A stretch of DNA of 64,000 nucleotides from Takakia lepidozioides (Eukaryota; Streptophyta; Takakiopsida; Takakiales; Takakiaceae): the NCBI GenBank assembly GCA_030704615.1, contig CM060731.1:44642001-44706000 (forward strand), written 5' to 3'. The notes under the pieces were generated by a model, which saw nothing but the letters and a program-made list of their open reading frames with translations, had not been told where the DNA came from and made no database searches. Positions 36,024 to 50,278 of the stretch are shown here, piece by piece. The position numbers and the translations under genes are program-made. How positions within the stretch are numbered: position 1 is the first letter of the stretch; the number at the start of each line of letters is the position of its first letter.

Positions 36024-36495
36024 GTTTCCTTGGAAAGAGGGAGGGAGAGAACTTCTTCCTATTGCGAATTTTTAACCTAAGGTTCTGAGTATAGAGTTAT
36101 TCCTGGTCCAAGAAAGAGAGAGAAGGGAGATTCGGCCGAGGAGTTTCCTTGGAAAAGAGGGAGGGAGAGAACTTCTTCTTATTGCGAATTTCTAACCTAG
36201 GTTTCTGAGTATAGAGTTTTTCCTTGTCCAAGAAAGAGAGAAGGGAGATTTGGCCGAGGAGTTTCCTTGGAAAAGAGGGAGACAGGTTGGTGTCGTTGTT
36301 CCAATGTAGCATTCCTCCGAGACTGGAAGTCACAGAGTCTTTAAAGATGAGGGAACAATGCTGGTCTCGATGAGGGCTTCAGGCTGTCCTCGACCGAATC
36401 TCCCTTCTCTCTCTTTCTTGGACAAGGAAAAACTCTATACTCAGAAACCTAGGTTAGAAATTCGCAATAGGAAAAAGTTCTCTCTCTCCCTCTCT
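36024..36495. repeat. Tandem (119 bp, 2.2 copies) plus inverted copy
   Basis: GTTTCCTTGGAAAGAGGGAG recurs at 36024, 36143 and 36261, giving a period of 118-119 bases. Each unit includes CTATTGCGAATTT, TTCTGAGTATAGAG and GGGAGATTCGGCCGAGGA-like parts; the third is truncated near 36285. From 36391 to 36495 one unit is repeated as its reverse complement, so transcripts would fold into a ~105-bp hairpin with a ~105-base spacer. It may be a foldback element or an inverted-repeat small-RNA source. Confidence 0.8.
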
Positions 36496-38129
36496 TGCTG
36501 CAAGGAAAAGGAGAGAGATATATATATAAGTATATGTATTTGGTACATAGCCACTCAAGAGTTGGATACGGAAGTTGGAGTCAGCATTAGATGTGAAAGA
36601 GTCTGGAATGGAGGAGGCACAATTTTGGAAGGCTCAATTTGATGTGTGGAATGATTGCAAGGGCTTCAACCCAAAGCTACTGGCTGCAGCAGATGTTATT
36701 GAATCGCTTCAGATGCGTTTAACGTCTTTTTTGAAGACGCAGCGTTTTTACTTTCATGCAGGGGAGTCACCTTCGGTCCCTTTGCAGCCGAATTAGCCAC
36801 TCTGTCGTACCAGAACCTGATCTGGCATCAGTCGAAGTTGACTGCCTCTGCAACTCTTGAGAACCGCTGGTGTGGTATGCCATGAGCTTTGCAGAGAGGA
36901 AATATGTTGAAGACCTTATGTTGAAGGGCTTTGACTTACCTAAAGACCAAATTGACCAAGCTATGGTAAACTTGAGAAAGGACGCAGTATATTATATTAC
37001 TTCACTGAGTTGAAGGCAGATACTCAACGGAATGACATAGCTCATGTTTTCTCAAATGCAGTTCAACAAAAAGTGTATACATCTGGGCCCATGGTAATAA
37101 GAATAGATCGTTATGTGATATTCCAAAACGGTCAGTTTCAGGGGAACGGAAAGAAAGCTTGGTCGCGATGATAGAGAATCTTTCGAACCTTTCAAACCTG
37201 CCTGGAGGCCTGGAGGTTTTGACAACTGCTTTTCCTATGCAACTTTTCTTTCTCAAGAAGCTACTGACCATGTAGCGAAGTAAGTTGCCACCATGGTCAA
37301 TGTGACGGTTGGAGTTGGAGTGTACAGTGGAATTTTTAACGGTAGTTCTGTGTTGGAGGGCGCTGCAGCATCCCAGAAGGCGTGCCGAAGGATGCGTTTG
37401 TTCAAGCATAGGTCAATTCAGTTGTAAACAGGCGAGTAGATTGGTGAGGTAAGGCTGAGGTAGACACACGAAATGGGTCTGTAGAGGAGCTTGCATCTAC
37501 TGTAACCGTGGAGTGGCTTTCCTTGTGAGCAATCCACAGTACAGTAGTAGAATGTAAACATAGCATTTTGGTACATCTTGCTGAATTGGAAACAGCTCAG
37601 TTCACAGTATTTTTTGAGTGATTAGTGAATGACTCGGTGCTGTTTCTCCTATCATGTGCCAAACACTAGCATTGTTGCAGCTCAGACACTAAGATGCAAG
37701 TTGGCATTGTGTAGACATGTAAGCATTGTCTTTCTCTCTACACTGTCGCCCCTATCATCACTTTCCATGTCCATGGGCATTGTTCTGTCCTCCACCACCA
37801 TTCTGGATGCATTCTACATTTAAGACCCACAGGTTTATTCCGTGCTTGGTCCAACCTATTGGAGCTTTGCAGTCCCCACCATCTCCATGATTTCTCGCAT
37901 TCTACATGAGCCGTTGACTCTTAGACAACCCCTTGAACAAAAGTTGTATTTGGGCTGCATGTGGAGGGCCCCCTCTCTCTTTCTCATTTCATCCTTTCTC
38001 GTCCCAAACGCTCTTTGGGCATAAAGTATCATTTGATTTTATTTCTTTCTCACGAGGCCTTCACCCTTAGACAATCGCTAGAACATTAATTGTGGTTTCT
38101 GGATTTGTTCCTCTCTCATGTTTTCTTCC
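36496..38129. other. No gene recognised
   Basis: Scattered short open stretches (for example KAQFDVWNDCKGFNPKLL near 36620 and SFAERKYVEDLMLKGFDLPK near 36890) in different frames suggest a decayed coding sequence, but I cannot name it. Confidence 0.3.
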
Positions 38130-38198
38130 ATTTTGTCCCATAAGCTCTACGAGCTTTCCGCGGACGTTATAAAGCACCATTTCATTTCATTTCATTCT
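38130..38198 (+). repeat. SINE-like repeat, copy J, opposite orientation
   Basis: TTTTGTCCCATAAGCTCTAC, then GAGCTTTCCGCGGACGTTAT AAAGCACC and a (ATTTC)n tail. It is the reverse complement of copies A-G. A degenerate relative precedes it (GTCCCAAACGCTCTTTGGGC near 38005). This copy shows that the family also occurs outside PHO1. Confidence 0.7.
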
Positions 38199-39637
38199 CC
38201 ATAAAATCTTGTAACCCAGCTTGCTAGCCTGCTGAGGGGACATAAGTGAGCAAGCAATCTGGCTGTAAAGATCTGATGTGTGGATTCTTCGGTTGGAGCA
38301 TATGTTACAGTTTTACAGTAAGCTAGCAACACCAAGGCTTTGTTGAAGTTTCCATCCACAAGTTTGGGCGAGCGCTCCCAATACTATAAGAATTGTCAAG
38401 GTTCAGTGACATCTATCAGGGATGTATTCTTCCCAGTGTTTTGGGTCAACTTCTGTTGCAACTGGAGACTTTGCAGGCAACAGGATTCAGAGTATGCCTA
38501 ATAGCTGGAGTCTGCTTGGTAATGTCTTAACCATCTGTTCTTTCCAACTCAGGCTGATGGGTGGGATAAGATTGTTGGACTCAGAGAACCCAAGTAGTGG
38601 AGGATGGTACCAAGAATTGAGGAATTTATCCCTGAATCTGGGAATGGCTGCACAACCATCCAAGTGGATTACCAGAGAGACAGACAGTTGTACCAAGCTG
38701 GGGCAAACAAATGCAAGCATTTCCTTGACAGCTATGCGCTTCTTTCACTTCACCCTGGTGTTATAGTCCTCTTTCCATTGCCCAGGCCATGATGTTTACA
38801 GTGGATAGTTGTGGTCTAGATGTGCACACTACCACCAGCAGGCCCTTTGCCTTACCCCTCTCTTCATGCCTTTCCAGTGAAGACATCATTGAGGACATCC
38901 ATTCCCCTTTTACATGAGAGCAAATGACTAGAATTTTCCAGTGAACTTGAATTTGGCAGCACATTTGGCAGTAACTTGTGGAAACTGAAAGGGCCAACAT
39001 AACCCATGCAATCCAGAAAATTGGGTGCAAATGACTCTCCTCTGGCAAGTGTCATGAGAGCCTGGTCTGTAGCATTCTAGCATTTAGACGAGTGACAGTG
39101 TATAACCGTGTCAGGCACATATCACAGTATTTCAACCTGAGTTCCTTTATTTGTCAACTTGCTCCATTGGACTGAACAACAGCACCAAAAAGCACACAAG
39201 GAGAAGACAGAAGATGCTATAGAGAAGGCCTACAAGGCAATGTTGAATTCTGTAGACATTGTCCGTCAGTTGTGTTCAATATGTTGACCTCTCCCTAAGT
39301 ATTTGTTCAGCAAATTTGTAGTGGAAGAAATGAGACTCTGATCTCTTCTTGACTTCATATGGTGCAAATTCCTTTTGTTACAATCTCAGAAACAACATGT
39401 GAAATGAATCGAGTACCTGACATGGCGCTGAGAGAGCCAGCCTGGAAATTTCGATGTAGGCAATACAGAGTGCTTAAGAAAAATAACAACAAATTAGCCC
39501 TGCCCTCAACAGAGTCCACCGCCGGTAGGGCAAATAGCCACCTTAGTGGTGAAGTGACTCTTAGGAGTTTCTCATTCCAATTCAAGAGGCAAACTTACTC
39601 AGACCCATGGGTGCCAACAGTCTCTTCGTCTCTCTGC
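38199..39637. other. No gene recognised
   Basis: Only short frames without motifs on both strands. Confidence 0.3.
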
Positions 39638-40748
39638 TGATTCTCCTACAATTGCAATTGGGATGCACACATCCGGAAAGTTGTTCAAACTGGCAAGGGC
39701 AAAGCTCTGGGGCTCACTAAAGTTTTCCACTGCAGAGGGGTCAACTCTGACATTATTAGACCTGCCTTGGAGTACGGATCTGCTATATGGGTTGATAACT
39801 CCAACCAGGCTAAGTCTCTAGAATCCATTCAAGTGGGGGTGCTTAAGGAGTGTATGTCAGCATGCTCCAAAACAGCCAATGTGGCTGTTCGGGGTGAGTT
39901 TGGCATTCCGTCCTTAAGCTCCCGACGAGATGAATTCAAGGTCAGATGGTGGGGTCAGCTGCAACATATGCCTAACACCAGATATCCTAAGTTAATCGAC
40001 TCTATATCTTGGAAACAGGACCGCCCTGTCAAACACGCTAAGTCCTGGCAGAAGAGAGGAGAAGAGATTCTCAAGGACCTGGACCTGGATCCGCAAGTCT
40101 TGACCCTGCTGGATAAATCTGACTTAGAGGCTGTAGTGTCCAAAGCCATGTCTGTTGCCATGAGATTGTCTGATGAAAATGAAGTTAGGCAGAAAACTTC
40201 CCTGAACTTGTTTCCAGTCTGTGACATGGGGGAGGACATCTTGGATGACCTCAAGGGTCTACCCACTCTCGGCACTAGACTGAAATTTAAACTCAGGGCA
40301 GGAAGCCTACCTTTGAACAGCAAACAGAAGCAGAGAGGAAAGGGAGAGTGCAATTGCCCGCTGTGTGGGCAATCTGAAGACAGTATTCATTTTCTGATAC
40401 ACTGTCCGGGGTTCTCTCACCAAAGAGACGCTCTCTTCAACTCTATCAAGGGAATTGTGCCTGTTCCCCTGTTTAACAATTTTGAAAGTCTCGAGGCTGA
40501 GCCAAAAGCCCAGGCCCTTCTGAGGCCTAGTTTTTGGCAAATCACACACAGCAGATTGATGCTTGTGTGAAGGGATTTCTAGAGGATATCTGGAAAACCT
40601 GGATTAATTCTATATATGATGGTAAGTCACACTACCAACGTCAGCCCCTGACAGAGGTAGGTTCTGTCCCTTTTGTTCCCGCTCAAACTGGGCGCGGGGT
40701 TAATGGCCACAAGGCTACGGCAAACAACGTCTTATGAGTACAATCTCA
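39638..40748 (+). mobile_element. LINE copy 1, 5'-truncated
   Basis: Matches the 3' two-thirds of the element at 45.5-47.2 kb almost base for base. It starts within the [19 protein letters not shown] segment and runs through the C-terminal Cys/His finger ([19 protein letters not shown]) to the terminal [11 protein letters not shown] stop. A one-base loss near 40537 shifts the frame at FW-ANHTQQ. 5' truncation is typical of target-primed reverse transcription. No reverse transcriptase core remains in this copy. Confidence 0.92.
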
Positions 40749-40754
40749 CTCCCT

Positions 40755-41430
40755 TCTCAAGGACCTGGACCTGGAACCGCAAGTCTTGACCCTGCTGGAT
40801 AAATCTGACTTAGAGGCTGTAGTGTCCAAAGCCATGTCTGTTGCCATGAGATTGTCTGATGAAAATGAAGTTAGGCAGAAAACTTCCCTGAACTTGTTTC
40901 CAGTCAGTGACATGGGGGAGGACATCTTGGATGACCTCAAGGGTCTACCCACTCTCGGCACTAGACTGAAATTTAAACTCAGGGCAGGAAGCCTACCTTT
41001 GAACAGCAAACAGAAGCAGAGAGGAAAGGGAGAGTGCAATTGCCCGTTGTGCGGGCAATCTGAAGACAGTATTCATTTTCTGATACACTGTCCGGGGTTC
41101 TCTCACCAAAGAGACGCTCTCTTCAAATCTATTAAGGGAATTGTGCCTGTACCCCTGTTTACCAACTTTGAAAGTCTCGAGGCTGAGCCAAAAGCCCAGG
41201 CCCTACTGAAGCCTAGTTTTTGGGCAAATCACACACAGCAGATTGATGCTTGTGTGAAGGGATTTCTAGAGGATATCTGGAAAACCCGGATTAATTCAAG
41301 GTAAGTCTTACTACCAACGTCAGCCCCTGACAGAGGTAGGTTCTGTCCCTTTTGTTTCCGCTCAAACTGGGCGCGGGGTCAATGGCCACAAGGCTACGGC
41401 AAACAACGTCTTATGAGTACAATCTCTGCT
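40755..41430 (+). mobile_element. LINE copy 2, 5'-truncated, head to tail with copy 1
   Basis: Begins at CTCAAGGACCTGGACCTGGA, about 20 bases past the stop codon of copy 1, and continues with the same sequence to its own GTCTTATGAGTACAATCTCT end. The frame 40786-41304 is open through the Cys/His finger. It is nearly identical to copies 1 and 3, with a small deletion near 41300 (NSR-G instead of NSLYGG). Confidence 0.92.
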
Positions 41431-43232
<1,802 letters not shown>

Positions 43233-44495
43233 ACTTTTTGAGCTCTCCAACTTTGAACCATAAATGTCTTTTGAGGCATTTCTCTGTATATATGTATAGG
43301 TTCATGTGGGAGGTCTAGAGTCTAGACACCACAACCAGCTTGCACACCTTGTTTTTAGTCCCCTTTTCTGTGTTTGTTATGTGCTTGTTAGTGCATCACT
43401 TTTGTTACCCCTTCCAAAATAAATAAATAAAATAAAAATTGTCAAATTGTCAAATGTAAACCCACATTTATCTCATAATTCTAATATTGTGGGCAAAAAG
43501 TGCTATCCCAATTTATGGAAGATGAATTAATTGCACTTTATCTTTCGGTGCTCATGCTACTACCATATCCAATTGTTCATCTTTGCTGAGTTTCATGTGA
43601 CCTCCTGAAAACTACATAAGATTTCTTCGCCTTGCAGCCTTTGGTAGCATTCAACTTGTTCTCCATTGCAATTAAAAATTGGCAGTTCTTTGAAATCCTA
43701 TGATGTATTTGGAACTCCCATAGCAAACGTAGCTATAGTGAGTTTATATTGTCTGGTGAGATTTCCGAAATCCTGTAAATACCACATACAGTGGATGAGA
43801 AATAATCACACTAACACAATGTTATTGAAGTAATACATAGTTGTTAAAATCCATCTTACCACTTGATGTTTGCTTTCTATTGTACATTTTCTCTGTGTTT
43901 GAGATGTTTGCCCTTTCTCTACTTTCGGGTATCATCCGATTTGCAGTTCTCCAAGAATGCTACATCAAACAGAGATATAAACTGTAAGAAAACAAATAAT
44001 TCTAGTAGAGCAGGAATAGGGTGCCAAAGTGCCACGTCATCATCACCACATCACCATCACCACATCATCGTCGTCAACTGTTTTGGAATCTGCCAGAGAT
44101 GCCCAAAACTAAGCGGTGTGTTGCAACGCGGGGAAGGGATGACGATGTCCCCCGCATGCTTGAGTGAGGAGGGGTTTTACACCGATCTGGAATTTGCACG
44201 ATGGTGGAACAACCGCAATCGCAAGGTGTGGCTCTTAATGTAGGATGTGAAGAAGTTTGTCCATCCTGCAAATGTGGCTCTTGGCTCCTGTCATGACCCT
44301 CTCCATCATTTGGTATTCTTCCTGATGTTTACAAGGTTCTTGGGAGAGTCAGCTTGGTCTTAGCAGGTCGTGTTTCAATCTCCGCCTGCTTAGCTGCACC
44401 ATGGTGGTTCGCACATACCAAACCGACATTACCTGACTACAGACACAAGCAGCACACACGAGGTCCTTTTGGGTTGATGGTGGTTAAATCCCCCA
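43233..44495. other. Retrocopy 3' flank; no gene recognised
   Basis: A/T-rich, with AAATAAATAAATAAAAT near 43420. A CAT/CAC-type low-complexity run lies at about 44037-44070. Confidence 0.35.
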
Positions 44496-44717
44496 TGGGT
44501 CATGACACAAGGTCAAGGACAATGTGGTGAGGGCACCTTCTTCTTTGACCTATTTCAGCCTGTTCATCAGACTCGGCCCTTACAAGTTACTGCCGATGTG
44601 GCAGCAGTAAAGTATCCAAAAAAAGATAACAGAGATGAGGAGAAGCTTTGGAATGAACACTTTTCTCACCCCAGTCAATGGTGGGACAATGGAGACAAGT
44701 ATCGTCCGCGGCGGTAG
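44496..44717 (+). pseudogene. Possible OSB-like (organellar ssDNA-binding) C-terminal fragment
   Basis: The frame ends DEEKLWNEHFSHPSQWWDNGDKYRPRR. It resembles the PDF motif of plant OSB proteins (W-x-x-FF-x-x-P-x-x-WWDNR...). No OB fold was found next to it, the start is unclear, and the motif is cut off before the usual PDFKH end. It is therefore either a truncated remnant or a chance similarity. Confidence 0.3.
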
Positions 44718-44855
44718 GAGGGACGTTTGTAAACTTTGATAAATTCCCTCCACTCCCTCTCTCCTCTCTCAACTCATTTCCATTTCAAATTATGGAAGTA
44801 AAAGTATGAGCTACATCAATTGCGCAGGTAGAGCTGTCAGAATGGTGCAGGCCTC

Positions 44856-47800
44856 TTATGCATAGACCACTGGCTTCAGTACTCCCACATATGGAAGACT
44901 CCGGAATCGTTCAGCAAAGTCCATTCCATATCCGACTACAAAACTGTCCGGACACTGCCAAAGCGAACAACAAAAACCATATGTACTATGTCAATAATTT
45001 ACATTCGGGCCCACTGCACCCGGGTTGGGCACATCTGAACCTGCATCACTGTTCTCCTGGGAGAAACCCACCCCTCCCTTGGTCCCTTGGCTACTTCTAC
45101 ATTCACTCAAACTGGCTTTGGCTGCCATCTTCTAATATTTTGAAGAGAAGAGGCAAGACCCCAAATTAAACTTTATTTCGTGATACACTCTGCTGCGAAA
45201 TGCCACAAAGGCCAAAGGCCCACATAGAAACTTGGCTAGCATTCCAGATCAGCCAAGAGTCTGAGCATGCACACAACATGAAGACACATCTGACAAGTAA
45301 AAAACACTGACCCAAGAAACAGATGCTCCCACACCAGCACCACAGGTATGTTAAACCAGTCGGCCCACTAAAGATAGCAATAGGACCCAAAATGGCTTTC
45401 AGGAAAGACTACTGACAGGAGGTAGCAGCCTCAAGGATACACGCCCTTCCTGAGACTTGGTGTAGGATTGCTCCTGTAGGATTGCTCCTGCCAAAGATCT
45501 CTCTCTCTCTCTCTCTCTGCTTCGGCGAAACAGGGGCTGTGTGGATCATATCTTCACTCTAAGCCAGATTATCCAGGGAAGGAAAAAAGAAGGGAAACCC
45601 ACACTTGTCTTTTTCCTGGATGTCAAAAAGGCTTATGACACAGTGTGGAGAGATGGCCTATGGTTCCGCCTCTGGTCTTGTGGGATCAAGGGAAAGATGT
45701 GGAGAGTTGTCCACAACTTGTATGCTCACACCAAAAGCTGTGTCACTGTTAACGGACAGAAGTCCAACTTCTTTGACATAGACCAAGGTGTAGCTCAAGG
45801 ATGTACTCTCTCCCCTTTGCTCTTCAATGTTTTCATCAATCAACTCCTGGAGGATGTGGAAAGTGAGGGATTTGGGTTAAGGGTGGGTGATACCACCATA
45901 CCAGCCCTTATGTTTGCGGATGACTTCGCAGGCATAGGGGAGACTCCAACCAATCTCCAGGAGTTCATTGATTGCGTGAAGAGATACTTTGATCTTTGGG
46001 GGCTAGAGGCTAATGTCAGCAAATGTGCAGTGGTAGCATTCAACGACAGAGGAGAGGGAGGAAGTGATCTTAAGTGGCAGTGGGGTAGCCAAGAGATCCC
46101 GGTCCTCCCTTCCTACACTTACCTGGGCGTTGAGTTCTCCTCCAATTGTAATTGGGATGCACATATCCGGAAAGTTGTTCAAACTGGCAAGGGCAAAGCT
46201 CTGGGGCTCACTAAATTTTTCCACTGCAGAGGGGTCAACTCTGACATTATTAGACCTGCCTTGGAGTACGGATCTGCTATATGGGTTGATAACTCCAACC
46301 AGGCTAAGTCTCTAGAATCCATTCAAGTGGGGGTGCTTAAGGAGTGTATGTCAGCATGCTCCAAAACGGCCAATGTGGCTGTTCGGGGTGAGTTTGGCAT
46401 TCCGTCCTTAAGCTCCCGACGAGATGAATTCAAGGTCAGATGGTGGGGTCAGCTGCAACATATGCCCAACACCAGATATCCTAAATTAATCGACTCTATA
46501 TCTTGGAAACAGGACCGCCCTGTCAAACAGGCTAAGTCCTGGCAGAAGAGAGTAGAAGAGATCCTCAAGGACCTGGACCTGGATCCGCAAGTCTTGACCC
46601 TGCTGGATAAATCTGACTTAGAGGCTGTAGTGTCCAAAGCCATGTCTGTTGCCATGAGATTGTCTGATGAAAATGAAGTTAGGCAGAAAACTTCCCTGAA
46701 CTTGTTTCCAGTCTGTGACATGGGGGAGGACATCTTGGATGACCTCAAGGGTCTACCCACTCTCGGCACTAGACTGAAATTTAAACTCAGGGCAGGAAGC
46801 CTACCTTTGAACAGCAAACAGAAGCAGAGAGGAAAGGGAGAGTGCAATTGCCCGTTGTGTGGGCAATCTGAAGACAGTATTCATTTTCTGATACACTGTC
46901 CGGGGTTCTCTCACCAAAGAGACGCTCTCTTCAAATCTATCAAGGGAATTGTGCCTGTACCCCTGTTTACCAACTTTGAAAGTCTCGAGGCTGAGCCAAA
47001 TGCCCAGGCCCTCCTGAGGCCTAGTTTTTGGGCAAATCACACACAGCAGATTGATGCTTGTGTGAAGGGATTTCTAGAGGATATCTGGAAAACCCGGATT
47101 AATTCTTTATATGGAGGTAAGTCTTACTACCAACGTCAGCCCCTGACAGAGGTAGGTTCTGTCCCTTTTGTTCCCGCTCAAACTGGGCGCGGGGTCAATG
47201 GCCACAAGGCTACGGCAAACAACGTCTTATGAGCACATTCTCTCTTTCTGCTGTTTGCTTTCTGTGGTTCTGTGGTTCTGTGTTGTTGTACTTGTGCCTT
47301 GGGGGCCTTGGCCTCCTGCCAAGTTGTGAATTTCTGTGTCTTTCTCCTTTTCACTATCGAGACCTCAAGAGCTCAGGAGGCACTCCATCTCCAAGCAACA
47401 TCTGGGTGTATCTGAGGTTGTTTTGGTTTTCTCTTCTTATTCTACTGTCTACCATAGGCCTGTCTCTGACAAATTTCTCCTTCAGTCTAGACCTACAGGA
47501 TCCAATGGCCCATGCGAGATCCTGTACACCTCATAGATTCTTTTTCTCTCTCCGAGCTTCCCATAAAGTCTCTTTCTATTGTGAAATTGGGTGCTAGAAA
47601 CCCCCATGGTGTTTCGAATCATAATGTCTATGCCATCCTACATCAATTTCCTGTGCCGTGTTGATTAGCTGAATGAATTATACCTTGGGGGGCTGTTCAT
47701 AGGCTCTGGGGGGGTTAGTTCTCTGTAGAATATGCTCGTAGAAGTACGCTCCTTGAGGAACTCATAGCCAATGTCCGCACTTTCTCACCTAAAAGCTACA

Positions 47801-49580
47801 TCTAACAACTACATCTCTCTGCCATGTTCCTTTCGTGCACACCAGATCCACACATATTTTGGGCTAGTTGCTTTGTATCCCCCTAAAGACTATGCTCGTA
47901 AAGACACATAAGAGCCAAACATTACCAGCAATGGCCAATAGGGAGATTCTCACCTTAATATGCAGGAACCCTATCTTCAGCACTGACATGATATTCAAAC
48001 CAATCATGGTGACCAACAGATTGTGACTCATTGGATATACCTCAAAGCCTACATAGTACTTGCCCCCACCAGATAATTGAAGAGGCACGATCCGCCGGGA
48101 CACTTTGTCAAGCAGAACACATACTGAAACAGATGCTGCCCCTTTGACCGCCAAATGAGCTACAAGCTTCGATAAAGTAACGCCAGTGTCAATGATATCC
48201 TCCACCTGTGGTCCAACAATAATTGTCCAACCAAAAACCTCTGAAGCGATTTGAGCTCAGCCAATTTGGTGCCTCACTGCTGAAGTAAGTGGCTTGCAAG
48301 GTAGGGCAAAACTAAAAGCACAAAGCATGGGATAGAAGTCTGTGACAAAGGGGGAAACGAAAAGGAAGTAACAAACAAATAATGTTATGACATCCACAAA
48401 AGCACTCATTGGATGAGTCAAGAAAGACCAGAACGACATAGGTTCACAACGCACACAGAAAGCGGATGGGACAGGAGAGATATAGAGAGAGGTCTGCACC
48501 ACAACAACATGCATGTCCAATAAGTCAAGCTTGCAGTCAGTGGAGATGGTGGCAACTCCGCTAGATTTGGTGTCTTTCCCGTAGGATTGCACGCGCACAA
48601 AGTCGACCCCCACTGGCTCTGTTATATTCCTTACCAAATCTGCCACAAACATGAAGGCCCCAGTCGCCACCTGCATGCATTCCCGCATAAAAAAAAGAGC
48701 CAATTCGTCCAAACTATCACCTGCTGAAATCCAAATCTGTTATGTCTCCATTAAGTGAAAGTCGTGCTCGCTAAACAACTGTTTCATATAGTGCCGAACA
48801 CCCCTCGAATCAACACTCTTTCAACCCCGTCACCCAATGCTATTATCTGTGGGTTAGCACGGTCGTAATGGTGTTTACAGAGAACGGTCAAAGAGCACAT
48901 CGTTGGCAACCACACTGACGGTTGAGCAAGCATGGTAAAAATACGGAAACCACCAAGAAGACTAAAATCCTAAAGCAAACCCCGGGCTTTTCAGACTCCT
49001 TAATGAAAAACTGGTTTAACGCAGGGGTGCGAATCCTTTTCCTCAGACACAAATGGATCACTCTCTTCGGAAAATAGGGTAGATTTGAATATATACAGCT
49101 GCAGACACCATATATATTACGAAGTTCTTTAGAAAAGAAATGTCCACTAAAACAAGTGCTGACTTATATATACTTAACCAATCTTTCCCATTGTAGGAAA
49201 CGCAGACAAAATGCGCACTAGCTTTCAGTTCCTCTACAAATTTTCCCAGGAAGAGTCCAATGCTCTCGAGTTCTGAGAAATGCTGCAACTTCCTTTTCGT
49301 AAAATTACGCCAACCAACAGAATCGCCCCAAAGAACTCTCTCCCTCACACACATACACACACACATACCCGCACAAAGAGCCAGTGAAAAATTGGCCAGA
49401 GAAACCCCTCAGTTCAAAGACAGAAACAACCAAAGGGGCACATTACAAGAAGCATACCCCGATCACAATCAGAGGAAGCCCCCCGAAGTCATGCGAGATG
49501 GAGCGCCCCAGCTCCGCCACGCGCTGCTGGATCTGGTCCGCACTCCACAGCACTCTCTCCACCAACTCGTCCTCCTTCAT
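44856..49580 (-). CDS. HGPT: Hypoxanthine-guanine phosphoribosyltransferase, 4 exons, 185 aa
   Basis: Purine salvage: converts hypoxanthine and guanine with PRPP to IMP and GMP. Exons: 49580-49458, 48670-48500, 48205-48041, 44954-44856; all junctions are phase 0. Exon 1 reads [20 protein letters not shown] ... SISHDFGG ... IVIG. Exon 2 has [16 protein letters not shown] and [17 protein letters not shown]. Exon 3 holds the PRPP-binding loop [11 protein letters not shown] (with VVV from exon 2) and [14 protein letters not shown] ... YVGFE. Exon 4 gives [28 protein letters not shown] and the stop. Length matches plant HGPT (~188 aa). All active-site loops are intact. The last intron is about 3.1 kb because a LINE inserted into it in the opposite orientation. 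Confidence 0.92.
45499..45523. repeat. (CT)n microsatellite
   Basis: About eleven CT units immediately left of the LINE 5' junction. Confidence 0.85.
45530..47240 (+). mobile_element. LINE copy 3 (longest), in HGPT intron 3
   Basis: One frame, 45541-47232 (563 codons), is open from inside the reverse transcriptase to the natural stop. Visible parts: [14 protein letters not shown] (RT motif with catalytic Asp), [35 protein letters not shown] (the YxDD-type catalytic box as FADD), [10 protein letters not shown], then a long thumb region and the finger [19 protein letters not shown]. The endonuclease and the first part of the RT are absent, so it is 5'-truncated. The coding frame is undamaged, implying a recent insertion. 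The RT style resembles LINEs I know from invertebrates more than plant L1 elements. Position inside a minus-strand intron means it is antisense to its host gene. Confidence 0.93.
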
Positions 49581-50278
49581 CGCTGCCCTGCCACTCTCTT
49601 CCTGTCTTCTCTACACGACCTCATCTCTCTCTAACCCATTCATTCGCCGGGAGCTCCCATCCACAAACATTCATCCTACTCAGTCCTCTTACTTTCCGTG
49701 TGTTGTTTTCTTGTTGGTATGTCTCTGATCAACCGACTCATGCAGAACATAGTAAGCCATGGTCTGTCTGACTGCTCCGTTATATGTTGCAGATTGAAAA
49801 ATCACTAGCTATGTGCCAACGTTCTCAGTTACCAACATCAGAATAGGGATGCACATTTGGGTCCGAGTCACACAATCATTGAATAGAGAACCTGAGAAGG
49901 ATCAAATTCTGCACATGAGATCTTTGGAGTAAAGGCGTGACTAAAGGAGAGACTAGAGCAATAAAAATACATTTTGCACATACATGCCAAGCCTGTAATT
50001 ATGTTGTCAGTAGGGTGCCCAAGTGCGCAGCACCCAGGAAGCTCTGACAGCACTGCATCATCAACCATTGGACTGGGGATCTACCCTGTCACAAAAAATC
50101 TCTCTCAGGATCCATCTCTTGATCAAGCTACAATCCTGCTTCTCTCTTAGTGTACTGCACATGGTTAAATGTATACGAGTACACGCCATCTATGCCAAAT
50201 GGAGCCTGCAGTATTGGCACTATCGTTTCAAGAGGTCAACAATTCAACTGTTGGAAGTGAATCAATCACAAACTTAGT
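49581..50278. other. Between HGPT start and J-domain gene 3' end
   Basis: Both neighbours are on the minus strand, so this ~700-base gap must hold the HGPT promoter and the 3' UTR of the J-domain gene. No specific site was identified. Confidence 0.5.

Noticed and set aside
39955-40353. 132-codon minus frames in LINE copies (also 40746-41039 and 46449-46847)
   Set aside because: Identical antisense shadows of the LINE coding region, conserved only because the copies are near-identical.
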